A stretch of DNA of 64,000 nt from Streptomyces fungicidicus (GTDB lineage Bacteria > Actinomycetota > Actinomycetes > Streptomycetales > Streptomycetaceae): contig NZ_CP023408.1 in the NCBI RefSeq assembly GCF_003665435.1, positions 434,001 to 498,000 of the forward strand, given 5' to 3'. Each line of letters opens with the position of its first letter. Positions within the stretch are counted from its first letter, which is position 1. Shown one piece after another: positions 42,467-50,023 of this stretch. The translations under genes were made by a program, and so were the position numbers. The notes under the pieces were generated by a model that worked only from the letters and a program-made list of their open reading frames with translations, was not told the DNA's origin and made no database searches.

Positions 42467-43447
42467 TCACACGGGGTCGTCCGGGAGGTCGGCCGCCGAC
42501 TCCTCCGGCGCCAGGTCGGGCCTCAGGCGCAGCCAGGACGGCTGGCGCAGCATCCCCTCCCGGGTGCGGGTGCTGTACCGGACCTCGCCGACCAGCCGGG
42601 GCACCACCCAGCGCGCCTCCGGCAGCGCCGGCGCGGGGTCGAAGGGGCACACGTCGGTGGCCGCCGCCCGCAACAGCGCGGCCAGCTCCGCGCGTTCGGT
42701 CTCGCTCCAGCCGGTGCCGACGCCGCCGACGTAGCGCAGCCGGCCCGCCGCGCGCTGCCCGACCAGTACGGCGCCCGGCAGCCCGGTCAGCCGTCCCCTG
42801 CCGGGGAGCCAGCCGCCGACGAGGACGTCCTCGCTGCGCATGTTGCGGATCTTGATCCAGTTGCGGGAGCGGACCCCCGGTTCGTACACCGAGTCCAGCC
42901 GCTTGCAGACCAGGCCCTCGAGGCCGTGCTCCCGGGTGGCGCGCAGCGCCTCGCGGCCGTGGCCGACGATCGCGGCGGGGGTGGACCAGGCCGGCCCGTC
43001 CAGCGCGAGGCCGAGCAGCGCCTCGCGGCGTCCGGAGTAGGGCACCCGGACCAGTGACCGTCCGTCGAGATGCATGACGTCGAACAGCACCAGCCGGACG
43101 GGGACGGCCGCCGCCCGCCGGGCCGCCCTGCCGGGGGAGCCGGCCAGTCCCATCCGGGACTGCAGCAGCTGGAAGCTGGCCCGGCCCTCCTCGTCGAGGG
43201 CGAGCACCTCGCCGTCCAGTACCGCGGGCCTCGCGCCGAGGGCGGTGGCCAGCGGCCCGAGCTCGGGGTACGCGCCGGTGATCTCCTGCCCGGACCGGGC
43301 GCGCAGCACGAGGGTGCCGTCACCGGGGAGGTAGACCACCGCCCGCTGGCCGTCCTGCTTGGTCTCGTAGGCCCAGCGGGCGTCCGCCGCCGGGGGCGGC
43401 AGGGAGCCCGGCGTGGCGAGCATGGGCGGGATCAGCGGCAGGGTCAC
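42467..43447 (-). CDS. ATP-dependent DNA ligase (LigC-like)
   Basis: A 326-residue nucleotidyltransferase. The adenylated lysine is in YETKQDGQRAV (K-x-D-G), followed by LDGEVLAL (motif III), LVLFDVMHLDG (IIIa), EGLVCKRLDSVY (IV) and NWIKIRN (V); a C-terminal OB-fold completes it. Such ligases seal nicks in base-excision or NHEJ-type repair. No polymerase or nuclease domain is attached. I set the start at GTG 43447 by homology of TLPLIPPMLATPG to family N termini; no ribosome site is visible, so a leaderless message or GTG 43480 is possible. It diverges from the MarR gene and may share its operator. A LigD-type phosphoesterase lies 4 kb away. Confidence 0.86.
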   Translation of the reverse strand: MTLPLIPPMLATPGSLPPPAADARWAYETKQDGQRAVVYLPGDGTLVLRARSGQEITGAYPELGPLATALGARPAVLDGEVLALDEEGRASFQLLQSRMGLAGSPGRAARRAAAVPVRLVLFDVMHLDGRSLVRVPYSGRREALLGLALDGPAWSTPAAIVGHGREALRATREHGLEGLVCKRLDSVYEPGVRSRNWIKIRNMRSEDVLVGGWLPGRGRLTGLPGAVLVGQRAAGRLRYVGGVGTGWSETERAELAALLRAAATDVCPFDPAPALPEARWVVPRLVGEVRYSTRTREGMLRQPSWLRLRPDLAPEESAADLPDDPV

Positions 43448-43530
43448 GGGTGAGGTGTGGACGCCCCCGGGGCCCGTCACGCGCCCGCCCGCGCCGTTTC
43501 CCCCGGACGGCCGCGGCGCCCGCGCGGTTG

Positions 43531-43545
43531 ATTGAGTTACGCAAT
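43531..43545. promoter_or_regulatory. Probable MarR operator overlapping the promoter
   Basis: ATTGAGTTACGCAAT is an imperfect 15-bp palindrome (12 of 15 positions symmetrical). It overlaps TTGATT at 43528-43533, a plausible -35 box for the MarR gene, with GGTAAA 17 bases on. The site is 20 bases before the MarR ATG and about 85 bases before the ligase start, so autoregulation and control of the ligase are both possible. Confidence 0.5.
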
Positions 43546-43565
43546 GAGATGGTAAAGTCGCTGCC

Positions 43566-44072
43566 ATGTCCACACCCCCGGTCCCCGACGCTCCAGCCGC
43601 CGCGGAAGTGGCCGAGATCGAGCGCGCGCTCCACCGCATCACGTACCTGAGCACGCGCGCACGTCAGCACGAGCGGCTGATGGCCCTGGCGGGTGTGCCC
43701 CTGGACCGGGCCGCCGTGGCCCTGATGCGGAAGATGGCCGACGCCGAGCCGATGCGGCCGGGGGAGCTGGCCGCCCGGATGGGTGTGGAGGCCTCGCACG
43801 TCACCCGCACGGTGCAGCAGCTGCAGAAGTCCGGTCATGTGACCCGGGTCCCGGACCCGGACGACCGCCGCGCCCAGCGCATCGAGCTCACCGACGCCGG
43901 CCGGGAGGCCATCGTCCGGGTCCGGGAGGCCGGGGTACGGGGCATGCAGGTGGCCCTGGCCGACTGGTCGCCCGACGACCTGCGGCAGCTCGCCACCCTC
44001 TTCCACCGCATGGTCGACGACTTCTTCGCCCACTCTTCCGACGAGGAACCGGAACCCACCCGAACCCCCTGA
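43566..44072 (+). CDS. MarR-family transcriptional regulator
   Basis: A 168-residue winged-helix regulator. Helices before residue 60 form the dimer part; MRPGELAARMGVEASHVTRTVQQLQKSGHVTRVPDPDDRRAQRIELTDAGRE (about 58-115) is a standard MarR helix-turn-helix and wing with the conserved D-x-R-A wing residues. C-terminal helices complete the dimer interface. The ligand is unknown. ATG 43566 lies just after the putative -10, so the message has a very short leader. Divergent from the DNA ligase gene. Confidence 0.9.
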   Translation: MSTPPVPDAPAAAEVAEIERALHRITYLSTRARQHERLMALAGVPLDRAAVALMRKMADAEPMRPGELAARMGVEASHVTRTVQQLQKSGHVTRVPDPDDRRAQRIELTDAGREAIVRVREAGVRGMQVALADWSPDDLRQLATLFHRMVDDFFAHSSDEEPEPTRTP

Positions 44073-44149
44073 CACCCATCGCCCGGCGCCCGGCGCGGGC
44101 CGGCCGGCGGGGCGGTGGAGCGGTGGGAAGCCCGGCGGGGTTCAGGCAC

Positions 44150-44163
44150 TTACCGTCCGGTAA
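44150..44163. promoter_or_regulatory. TetR-type operator (TTACCG-N2-CGGTAA)
   Basis: A perfect 6-2-6 inverted repeat 32 bases before the GTG at 44195, typical in form for a TetR-family operator. A very similar 12-bp site (TACCG-N2-CGGTA) occurs at 54893. No TetR gene lies in the window. Confidence 0.5.
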
Positions 44164-44194
44164 TATCGCGCGGCAGGTCATCAGAGGAGGAACC

Positions 44195-44575
44195 GTGTCA
44201 CGGTCCGAACGCTCGCCCCTGCTGCTCGCCGGCCTGCTGGCCGCCGCGGGCACCGCGCACTTCGCCGTCCCCCGCCAGTTCGACCACATCGTGCCGCGCT
44301 CCCTGCCCGGCTCGCCCCGCACCTGGACCTACGCGAGCGGCGCCGTCGAACTGGCGCTGGCCGCCGGGGTGGCCCTGCCCCGTACCCGCAGGGCCGCCGC
44401 CCTCGCGACGGCGGCCTTCTTCGTCGGCGTGTTCCCCGCCAACGTGAAGATGGCCGCCGACTGGCGGCGCCGCCCCGCCCCGCAGCGGGCCGCGGCGCTC
44501 GGCCGGCTGCCCCTGCAGGTGCCGCTGGTGCTGTGGGCGCGCGGCGTCGCCAAGGGCGCGGAGGGCCGGTCGTGA
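44195..44575 (+). CDS. DoxX-like small membrane protein
   Basis: A 126-residue integral membrane protein with about four hydrophobic helices (LLLAGLLAAAGTAHFAVP; TYASGAVELALAAGVALP; ALATAAFFVGVFPANVKMA; LQVPLVLWARGV). The pattern P-R-x-F-D and V-E-L near helix two resembles the DoxX/DoxD-like family, linked in some bacteria to thiol redox balance. GTG 44195 follows AGAGGAGG by 4 bases. Its stop overlaps the peroxiredoxin start as GTGA, which supports a joint redox function. A TetR-type operator lies just upstream. Confidence 0.78.
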   Translation: MSRSERSPLLLAGLLAAAGTAHFAVPRQFDHIVPRSLPGSPRTWTYASGAVELALAAGVALPRTRRAAALATAAFFVGVFPANVKMAADWRRRPAPQRAAALGRLPLQVPLVLWARGVAKGAEGRS

Positions 44576-45039
44576 GCGGGCGGCCGGAGAAGGGCGACAC
44601 GGTCGAGGACTTCGCGCTGCCGGACGAGACGGGCACCGTCCGCCGGCTGTCGGAGCTGCTCGCCGACGGTCCGGTGGTGCTGTTCTTCTACCCCGCCGCG
44701 CTGAGCCCCGGCTGCACCGCCCAGGCCTGCCACTTCCGCGACCTCGCCGCCGAGTTCGCCGCCGTGGGCGCGCGGCCGGTGGGCATCAGCGCGGACGCCG
44801 TGGAACGGCAGGCGGAGTTCGCCGGCCGGCACTCCCTCGGCATGCCGCTGCTCTCCGACGCCGACGGCACGGTCCGCGAGCGGTTCGGCGTGAAACGCGG
44901 CGTCGCCCTGGCGCCGACGAAGCGCGCCACCTTCGTCATCGGCCGGGACCGCACCGTCCTGGAGGTCGTCCGCAGCGAACTGCGGATGAACGTCCACGCC
45001 GACCGGGCGCTCGCCGCGCTCCGCGACCGGGGCGCGTGA
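44572..45039 (+). CDS. bcp: Thioredoxin-dependent peroxiredoxin (Bcp/PrxQ type)
   Basis: A 155-residue cytosolic peroxidase reducing H2O2 and organic peroxides. FFYPAALSPGCTAQACHFRD contains the peroxidatic Cys (in SPGC) and, five residues on, the resolving Cys, the atypical 2-Cys layout of the PrxQ group. The usual Thr three residues before the peroxidatic Cys (as in P-x-x-x-T-P-G-C) is Ser here (L-S-P-G-C), a tolerated variant. The GTG start overlaps the stop of the membrane protein gene, so the two are coupled. C-terminal half completes the thioredoxin fold (ATFVIGRDRTVLEVV). Confidence 0.88.
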   Translation: MSGRPEKGDTVEDFALPDETGTVRRLSELLADGPVVLFFYPAALSPGCTAQACHFRDLAAEFAAVGARPVGISADAVERQAEFAGRHSLGMPLLSDADGTVRERFGVKRGVALAPTKRATFVIGRDRTVLEVVRSELRMNVHADRALAALRDRGA

Positions 45040-45097
45040 CCGCCCGCACCGACGGCCCGCGGTTGATAGTGCACGGCAACGGGATGATCCTGGACAA

Positions 45098-47437
45098 ATG
45101 GATGACGCGTCCGCCGCGGTGGTCGTGGATGCCCGCGGCGTCGTCACGGCGTGGAGCGAGGGCGCCCGGCGGCTGACCGGACACCGGGCCGAGGAAGCCG
45201 TGGGAGGGCCCGTACGCGCGCTGCTCGTCCAGGACCCGCCGCTCGCCGGTACGTCCTTGCCCTCCGGCCCGGTCGTGCTGCGCCACCGCGACGGCCACCC
45301 CGTGCCGGCCAGGCTGACCGTCCGGCCCCTGCTGGGGGCCGGCGGCGCTCCGGCCGGATACGTGATAACCGTCGAGCCGGCCGGCCCGGAGGAGGAGACC
45401 TCGATGGCCGCGCGGGCGTTCCAGCAGGCGTCCATGGCGATGTCGGTCTTCGACACCCGGCAGCGCTACCTGCGGCTCAATGACACCGCCGGTGGACTGA
45501 TGGGCCGCCCCGAGGCGGGCCTGACCGGGCGGGCCTACCTCGACACCGTGGAGGACGCCGAATACACCCGGGGCCTGGACCGGTACCTGCGCCGGGTCGC
45601 CGAGACCGGCGAGCCCCTGCGCTACGAGAGCTTCACCCGCGCCCCCTCCGGACCCCGGGCACAGGCCTGGAACATCGAGGTGTGGCCGGTCCGCGAGACC
45701 TCCGGCGACATCGTGGGCACCGCCGTCGCGGCCTTCGACAGCACCGACCAGCACCGGGCCCGCAGACGGCTGGCGCTGCTGAACGAGGCCGCGACCGCCA
45801 TCGGCACCACCCTGGACGTCGTGCGCACCGCCGAGGAACTCGTGGAACTCCTGGTACCCGCGGTGGGCGACTTCGCCGCCGTCGACCTGCACGAGTGGGT
45901 CCTCGGCGCCGGCGAGCCCCCGGCCCGGCCGGACACCGGGGTCGTGCTGCGCCGGGTGGCGCACGGATCCGCCGCCGACGGCGCCCCCGAGACGGCCGTC
46001 GGCCTCGGCCAGACGGACGTCTATCCGCCCTACTCCCCGCCCGCGCGGGCGCTGCGGGAGGCCGGCGCGGTGCTGGCCCACGCGGGCGAGCCGGACTTCG
46101 ACCGGTGGATGGCCGAACGCGGCCTGCCCGCGGTGTCCGGCCGCCCCCGCATCGCCGGCGTCCACTCGCTGCTGGCCGTACCGCTGCGCGCCCGCGGCAC
46201 CACGCTCGGCGTCGTGGTCGTCGTCCGCAACGTCCAGCCCGACGGGTACGCCGCCGACGACGCAGCGCTCGGCGAGGAACTCGCCAGCCGCGCCGCCGTC
46301 TGCGTCGACAACGCCCGCCGCTTCGCCCGCGAGCGCAGCACCGCGCTGACGCTCCAGCACAGCCTGCTGCCGAAGGGACTGCCCGGCCAGGCGGCCGTAG
46401 AGGTCGCCCACCGCTATCTGCCGTCCGGGTCGGCGGCCGGTATCGGCGGCGACTGGTTCGACGTCATCCCGCTCTCCGGCAGCCGGGTCGCCCTGGTCGT
46501 GGGCGACGTCGTCGGCCACGGCATCCCGTCCACCGCCACCATGGGCCGGCTGTGCACGGCGGTGCGCACCCTCGCCGACGTGGACCTGCGGCCCGACGAA
46601 CTCCTCACCCACCTCGACGACCTGGTCATCCATCTCGCCGCCGGGGAGCGGGGCGAGGTCGCCGAGCTGGGCGCCACCTGCCTCTACGCCGTCTACGACC
46701 CCGTCTCCCGCTCGCTGACCGCCGCCGCCGCCGGGCATCCCGCGCCCGCCGTGGTCCTGCCGGACGGCACCTGCCGGATCGTCCCCGTGAGCGCGGGCCC
46801 GCCGCTGGGGGTGGGAGGGTTGCCGTTCGAGGCGACGGAGGTCCGGCTGCCCGAGGGCTCCCTGGTCGCCCTCTACACCGACGGTCTCATCGAGCACCGC
46901 GGCCGCGACATCGACAGCGTGACCGACGAGCTGTGCCGCGCCCTGGAGGTCTCCGCCGACTCCCTGGAGGCGCTGGCCGACGCCGTGCTGAGGGACGTGC
47001 TGCCGGACGACCCCGTCGACGACGTGGCCCTGCTGCTGGCCCGCACCCGCGCGCTCAGCCCCGACCAGGTCGTCACGAAGGACGTCCAGCCGGACCCCGA
47101 GGAGGTGGCCGCCGTCCGGGTGTGGGCCGGAGAGCGGCTGGCCGCGTGGGGGCTGGACGAGGTCGCCTTCATCACCGAGCTCGTCGTCAGCGAACTGGTC
47201 ACCAACGCCATCCGCTACGGGGTGCCTCCCGTGCATCTGCGGCTGATCCGCGACCGCACCCTGATCTGCGAGGTCGCCGACGCCAGCGCCACCTCGCCGC
47301 ATCTGCGCCGCGCCCACGTCTACGACGAGGGCGGCCGGGGACTGCTGCTGGTGGCCCAGCTGACCCAGCGCTGGGGCAGCCGCCAGACGGACGGCGGCAA
47401 GACGATCTGGGCGGAGCAGCCCCTCCCGCAGGGCTGA
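45098..47437 (+). CDS. PAS-PAS-GAF-PP2C-HATPase signalling phosphatase
   Basis: A 779-residue cytosolic protein. Residues 1-95 and 100-220 are PAS domains (VVDARGVVTAWSEGARRLTG; SVFDTRQRYLRLND), about 225-400 is a GAF domain, 405-635 a SpoIIE-type PP2C domain (SAAGIGGDWFDVIPL, VGDVVGHGIPSTA, VALYTDGLIEHRG, DDVALLLAR), and 645-779 an anti-sigma-type ATPase with SELVTNAIRYG. Phosphatase and opposing kinase-like activity in one chain is common in Streptomyces and may set the phosphorylation state of STAS antagonists. ATG 45098 has a weak ribosome site. The fifth PP2C domain of the window, 28 kb from the others. Confidence 0.9.
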   Translation: MDDASAAVVVDARGVVTAWSEGARRLTGHRAEEAVGGPVRALLVQDPPLAGTSLPSGPVVLRHRDGHPVPARLTVRPLLGAGGAPAGYVITVEPAGPEEETSMAARAFQQASMAMSVFDTRQRYLRLNDTAGGLMGRPEAGLTGRAYLDTVEDAEYTRGLDRYLRRVAETGEPLRYESFTRAPSGPRAQAWNIEVWPVRETSGDIVGTAVAAFDSTDQHRARRRLALLNEAATAIGTTLDVVRTAEELVELLVPAVGDFAAVDLHEWVLGAGEPPARPDTGVVLRRVAHGSAADGAPETAVGLGQTDVYPPYSPPARALREAGAVLAHAGEPDFDRWMAERGLPAVSGRPRIAGVHSLLAVPLRARGTTLGVVVVVRNVQPDGYAADDAALGEELASRAAVCVDNARRFARERSTALTLQHSLLPKGLPGQAAVEVAHRYLPSGSAAGIGGDWFDVIPLSGSRVALVVGDVVGHGIPSTATMGRLCTAVRTLADVDLRPDELLTHLDDLVIHLAAGERGEVAELGATCLYAVYDPVSRSLTAAAAGHPAPAVVLPDGTCRIVPVSAGPPLGVGGLPFEATEVRLPEGSLVALYTDGLIEHRGRDIDSVTDELCRALEVSADSLEALADAVLRDVLPDDPVDDVALLLARTRALSPDQVVTKDVQPDPEEVAAVRVWAGERLAAWGLDEVAFITELVVSELVTNAIRYGVPPVHLRLIRDRTLICEVADASATSPHLRRAHVYDEGGRGLLLVAQLTQRWGSRQTDGGKTIWAEQPLPQG

Positions 47438-47443
47438 CCCCGG

Positions 47444-48052
47444 TCAGCCGCCGTCCGCCGCGGCCACCTGGGCGAGGGTGCGCCCCGACCGCGCCGACCT
47501 GGCCCGCCGCGGATCGGGGGCGCCACGGCCGCCGGCCCCTCCCTTGGCCGCCCGGACCAGCAGCCACGCCTCCTCACCGCCGTCCGTGCCGTCGCGGAAG
47601 CGGGTGAGGGCGTACTCGCCGCGCAGCTTCCCGCCGTGCAGCCGGAACGTGGCGTGCCCGCGCTCCAGCGCCTCCTCGAAGCCGACGGGACGGCCCCGGC
47701 GGTCGTGGCCGAGCGGCTCGTACGTGCCCCGGTCCCAGACGATCACCGTGCCGCCGCCGTACTCGCCGCGCGGGATCACGCCCTCGAAGTCCTCGTACTC
47801 CAGCGGATGGTCCTCCGTGGGCACGGCGAGCCGCCTGTCCCGCGGATCGGCCGAGGGGCCCTTCGGCACCGACCAGGACCTGAGCACGTCGCCCACCTGC
47901 AGCCGGAAGTCGAAGTGCATCCTGCGCGCGTCGTGGATCTGCACGACGAAGCGGGGCTCCGCGCCCGGCGCCGTCCCGCTGCCCCGGGGCTCGCCGGTCC
48001 GCCCGAAGTCCCGTTTGCCGTGGTAGTCCCGCAGCCGGTCCCGTTCACCCAC
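47444..48052 (-). CDS. Stand-alone LigD 3'-phosphoesterase domain protein
   Basis: A 202-residue protein equal to the N-terminal phosphoesterase (PE) module of bacterial LigD. FVVQIHDARRMHFDFRLQ (metal-binding His and Asp), LRSWSVPKGPS and GVIPRGEYGGGTV are the conserved blocks. PE removes 3' ribonucleotides and phosphates from DNA ends before ligation in non-homologous end joining. In Streptomyces the LigD activities are split into separate genes, and the LigC-like ligase at 42467 may be a partner. The tail after residue 165 is Arg/Gly/Ala-rich and disordered. GTG 48052 with GGAAGGAG upstream. Confidence 0.86.
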   Translation of the reverse strand: MGERDRLRDYHGKRDFGRTGEPRGSGTAPGAEPRFVVQIHDARRMHFDFRLQVGDVLRSWSVPKGPSADPRDRRLAVPTEDHPLEYEDFEGVIPRGEYGGGTVIVWDRGTYEPLGHDRRGRPVGFEEALERGHATFRLHGGKLRGEYALTRFRDGTDGGEEAWLLVRAAKGGAGGRGAPDPRRARSARSGRTLAQVAAADGG

Positions 48053-48104
48053 CGTGCCGCTCCTTCCCGCAGGCCACCGCTCGGGCGCGGACCCGGGTAC
48101 CCGG

Positions 48105-48935
48105 TCAGAACTCCTCGTGCACCTCCGGATCCCCGCCGATCCGCCGGTGGGCCCGGTCGCCGATCGTCCGCATCTGGGCCTCGTCCAGCGCGAAGCCGAA
48201 CACGTCCAGGTTGGCGCGCTGCCGCTGAGGGTCGGACGACTTGGGGACGGGCAGGGCGCCCAGCTGGAGGTGCCAGCGCAGCACCGCCTGGGCCGGGGTG
48301 ACCCCGTGCGCCTCGGCGACGGCGCGCACGGCCAGGTCCTCCAGGAGCGTCGAGCCGCGGCCCAGCGGGCTCCAGCTCTCGGTGAGCACTCCCTTGTCCG
48401 CGTGGTAGGCGCGCAGCTCCTCCTGCGGGAAGAAGGGGTGCAGCTCGACCTGGTTGACCGAGGGCAGCACCCCGGTCTCCCGCTCCAGCCGCTCGATGTG
48501 GTCCGGCGTGAAGTTGGAGACGCCGATCGACCGGACCAGTCCGTCCTCGCGCAGCTTGACCATGGCCTTCCAGGAGCCGACGTACTTGTCGACGCGGGGG
48601 AGCGGCCAGTGGATCAGATAGAGGTCGACGTACTCCAGGCCGAGCCGGGCGCGGGACTCCTCGAAGGAGGCGAGGGTCTCCTCGTAGCCGTGGTGCCGGC
48701 CCGGGAGCTTCGTCGTCACGACGATCTCCTCGCGGGGGACGCCGGCCCGGGCCACGGCGCGGCCGACACCGGTCTCGTTGCGGTAGTTGGCCGCCGTGTC
48801 GACGAGCCGGTAGCCGGCCTCCAGGGCCCCGGCCACCGCGCGCTCCGCCTCGGCGTCGTCCATCGGCCAGGTCCCCAGGCCCAGGGCGGGGATCGTCGTG
48901 CCGTCGTTGAGGGTGTGGCTCGGGATGCTGCTCAC
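48105..48935 (-). CDS. Aldo/keto reductase
   Basis: A 276-residue NADPH-dependent reductase of the AKR5-like group. The catalytic tetrad is complete: Asp and Tyr in LVDTAANYRNE, Lys in VVTTKLPG, His in LYLIHWPLP. VPKSSDPQRQRANL is the cofactor-phosphate site. It starts PALGLGTWPM, the standard N-terminal strand, and is of family length. It would reduce aldehydes or keto acids; the substrate cannot be predicted. GTG 48935 has GGAAGG 7 bases upstream. Divergent from the dioxygenase gene. Confidence 0.9.
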   Translation of the reverse strand: MSSIPSHTLNDGTTIPALGLGTWPMDDAEAERAVAGALEAGYRLVDTAANYRNETGVGRAVARAGVPREEIVVTTKLPGRHHGYEETLASFEESRARLGLEYVDLYLIHWPLPRVDKYVGSWKAMVKLREDGLVRSIGVSNFTPDHIERLERETGVLPSVNQVELHPFFPQEELRAYHADKGVLTESWSPLGRGSTLLEDLAVRAVAEAHGVTPAQAVLRWHLQLGALPVPKSSDPQRQRANLDVFGFALDEAQMRTIGDRAHRRIGGDPEVHEEF

Positions 48936-48985
48936 CAGGATGCCTTCCGGTCGGCGGTGTCGTCCTCCCAGCGTCGGGGACGAGG

Positions 48986-49011
48986 GGGTCGGTGATCAAC
49001 CGGAGGGGTAC
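48986..49011 (+). promoter_or_regulatory. Possible SigB-type promoter of the dioxygenase gene
   Basis: GGGT (48986-48989), 16 bases, GGGTAC (49006-49011): meets GNNT-N14-16-GGGTAY, though in G-rich sequence where chance matches are likelier. Start expected near 49018, about 30 bases before the ATG at 49047. Confidence 0.4.
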
Positions 49012-49046
49012 GCAACGGTGGGGAGGACCGACGGAGTGGGGAGCGC

Positions 49047-50012
49047 ATGACGACGGACAGGGACGGCACGGGCGGCGGCACGGCACTGGAGGTGCGTCCG
49101 GCGGCCGGGCACATCGGGGCCGAGATCACCGGGGTGGACCTCGCCGGTGACCTCGACGGGACGGTGATCGCCGGGATCAGGGCGGCGGTGCTGCGCTGGA
49201 AGGTGGTGTTCTTCCGCGGCCAGCGCCTCGACCACGCCGCCCATGTGGCGCTGGCCCGCCGGTTCGGCGAACCGGTCGTGCTGCCGCGGCGCGGGAAGGC
49301 CTCGCCGCCGGACTTCCCCGAGGTGGAGACGACCGCCGACCGGCTGGAGCTCGGCGGGCGGTTCGGCATGGAGCACGACGAGTGGCTGCGCCGCCGCCGG
49401 CACACCCTGCTGCGCGGCTGGCACTGCGACCACGGCGCGCGCGTCGACCCGCCGGCCGCGACGATCCTGCGCGCCGAGACCGTCCCGCCCTACGGCGGCG
49501 ACACCACCTGGGCCAATCTGGCCGCCGCCTACGCCGGACTGTCCGCCCCGGTGCGGGAGTTCGCGGACGGGCTGCGCGCCGAGCACCGGCTGGGAGTCGG
49601 ATACCAGCCCCGGCCCGGCGACGACGCCTATCTGCGCCATCTGCTGGACCACCAGACCGCCTCCGAGCATCCGCTGGTGCGTGTCCACCCGGAGACCGGG
49701 GAACGGGTGCTCTTCGTCAACGGCTACTACGTCGAGCAGATCAGCGGCCTGTCCCGCCCGGAGAGCGCGGCCGTCCTGGAGATGCTGCTCGAGCAGGCCA
49801 CCCGGCCCGAGTACACGGTGCGGTTCCGCTGGGAGCCGGGCAGCGTCGCCTTCTGGGACAACCGGGCCACCATCCACCTGGCCCCCGGCGACACCGCCCA
49901 CCTCGGCCGGCCGCGGATCATGCACCGGGTGATGCTCGCCGGTGAGGTCCCGGTGGGCGTGGACGGCCGGCCCTCGCGGCCCCTCACCGGCACCGCGCCG
50001 GGCCGCTGGTAG
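49047..50012 (+). CDS. TauD/TfdA-family Fe(II)/2-oxoglutarate dioxygenase
   Basis: A 321-residue oxygenase using Fe(II), O2 and 2-oxoglutarate to hydroxylate or cleave a substrate. The first two iron ligands are in WHCDHG (H-x-D), the distal His in RIMHRVML together with the 2-oxoglutarate-binding Arg. GAEITGVDLAGDL is the typical N-terminal stretch of taurine and alkylsulfate dioxygenases. No transporter or sulfonate genes are nearby, so the substrate is open. ATG 49047 follows GGGGAG. Converges on the metallophosphoesterase gene. Confidence 0.9.
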   Translation: MTTDRDGTGGGTALEVRPAAGHIGAEITGVDLAGDLDGTVIAGIRAAVLRWKVVFFRGQRLDHAAHVALARRFGEPVVLPRRGKASPPDFPEVETTADRLELGGRFGMEHDEWLRRRRHTLLRGWHCDHGARVDPPAATILRAETVPPYGGDTTWANLAAAYAGLSAPVREFADGLRAEHRLGVGYQPRPGDDAYLRHLLDHQTASEHPLVRVHPETGERVLFVNGYYVEQISGLSRPESAAVLEMLLEQATRPEYTVRFRWEPGSVAFWDNRATIHLAPGDTAHLGRPRIMHRVMLAGEVPVGVDGRPSRPLTGTAPGRW

Positions 50013-50023
50013 CCGGGCCGCGC

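Noticed and set aside
43481..43654. A longer N terminus for the DNA ligase, with an ATG at 43567
   Set aside because: It would overlap the MarR start codon on the opposite strand and adds low-complexity residues not seen in the family.
44936..47317. A 793-codon minus-strand frame opposite the PAS-GAF-PP2C gene
   Set aside because: Composition is typical of antisense frames in high-GC genes, while the plus strand encodes clear PP2C and ATPase motifs.
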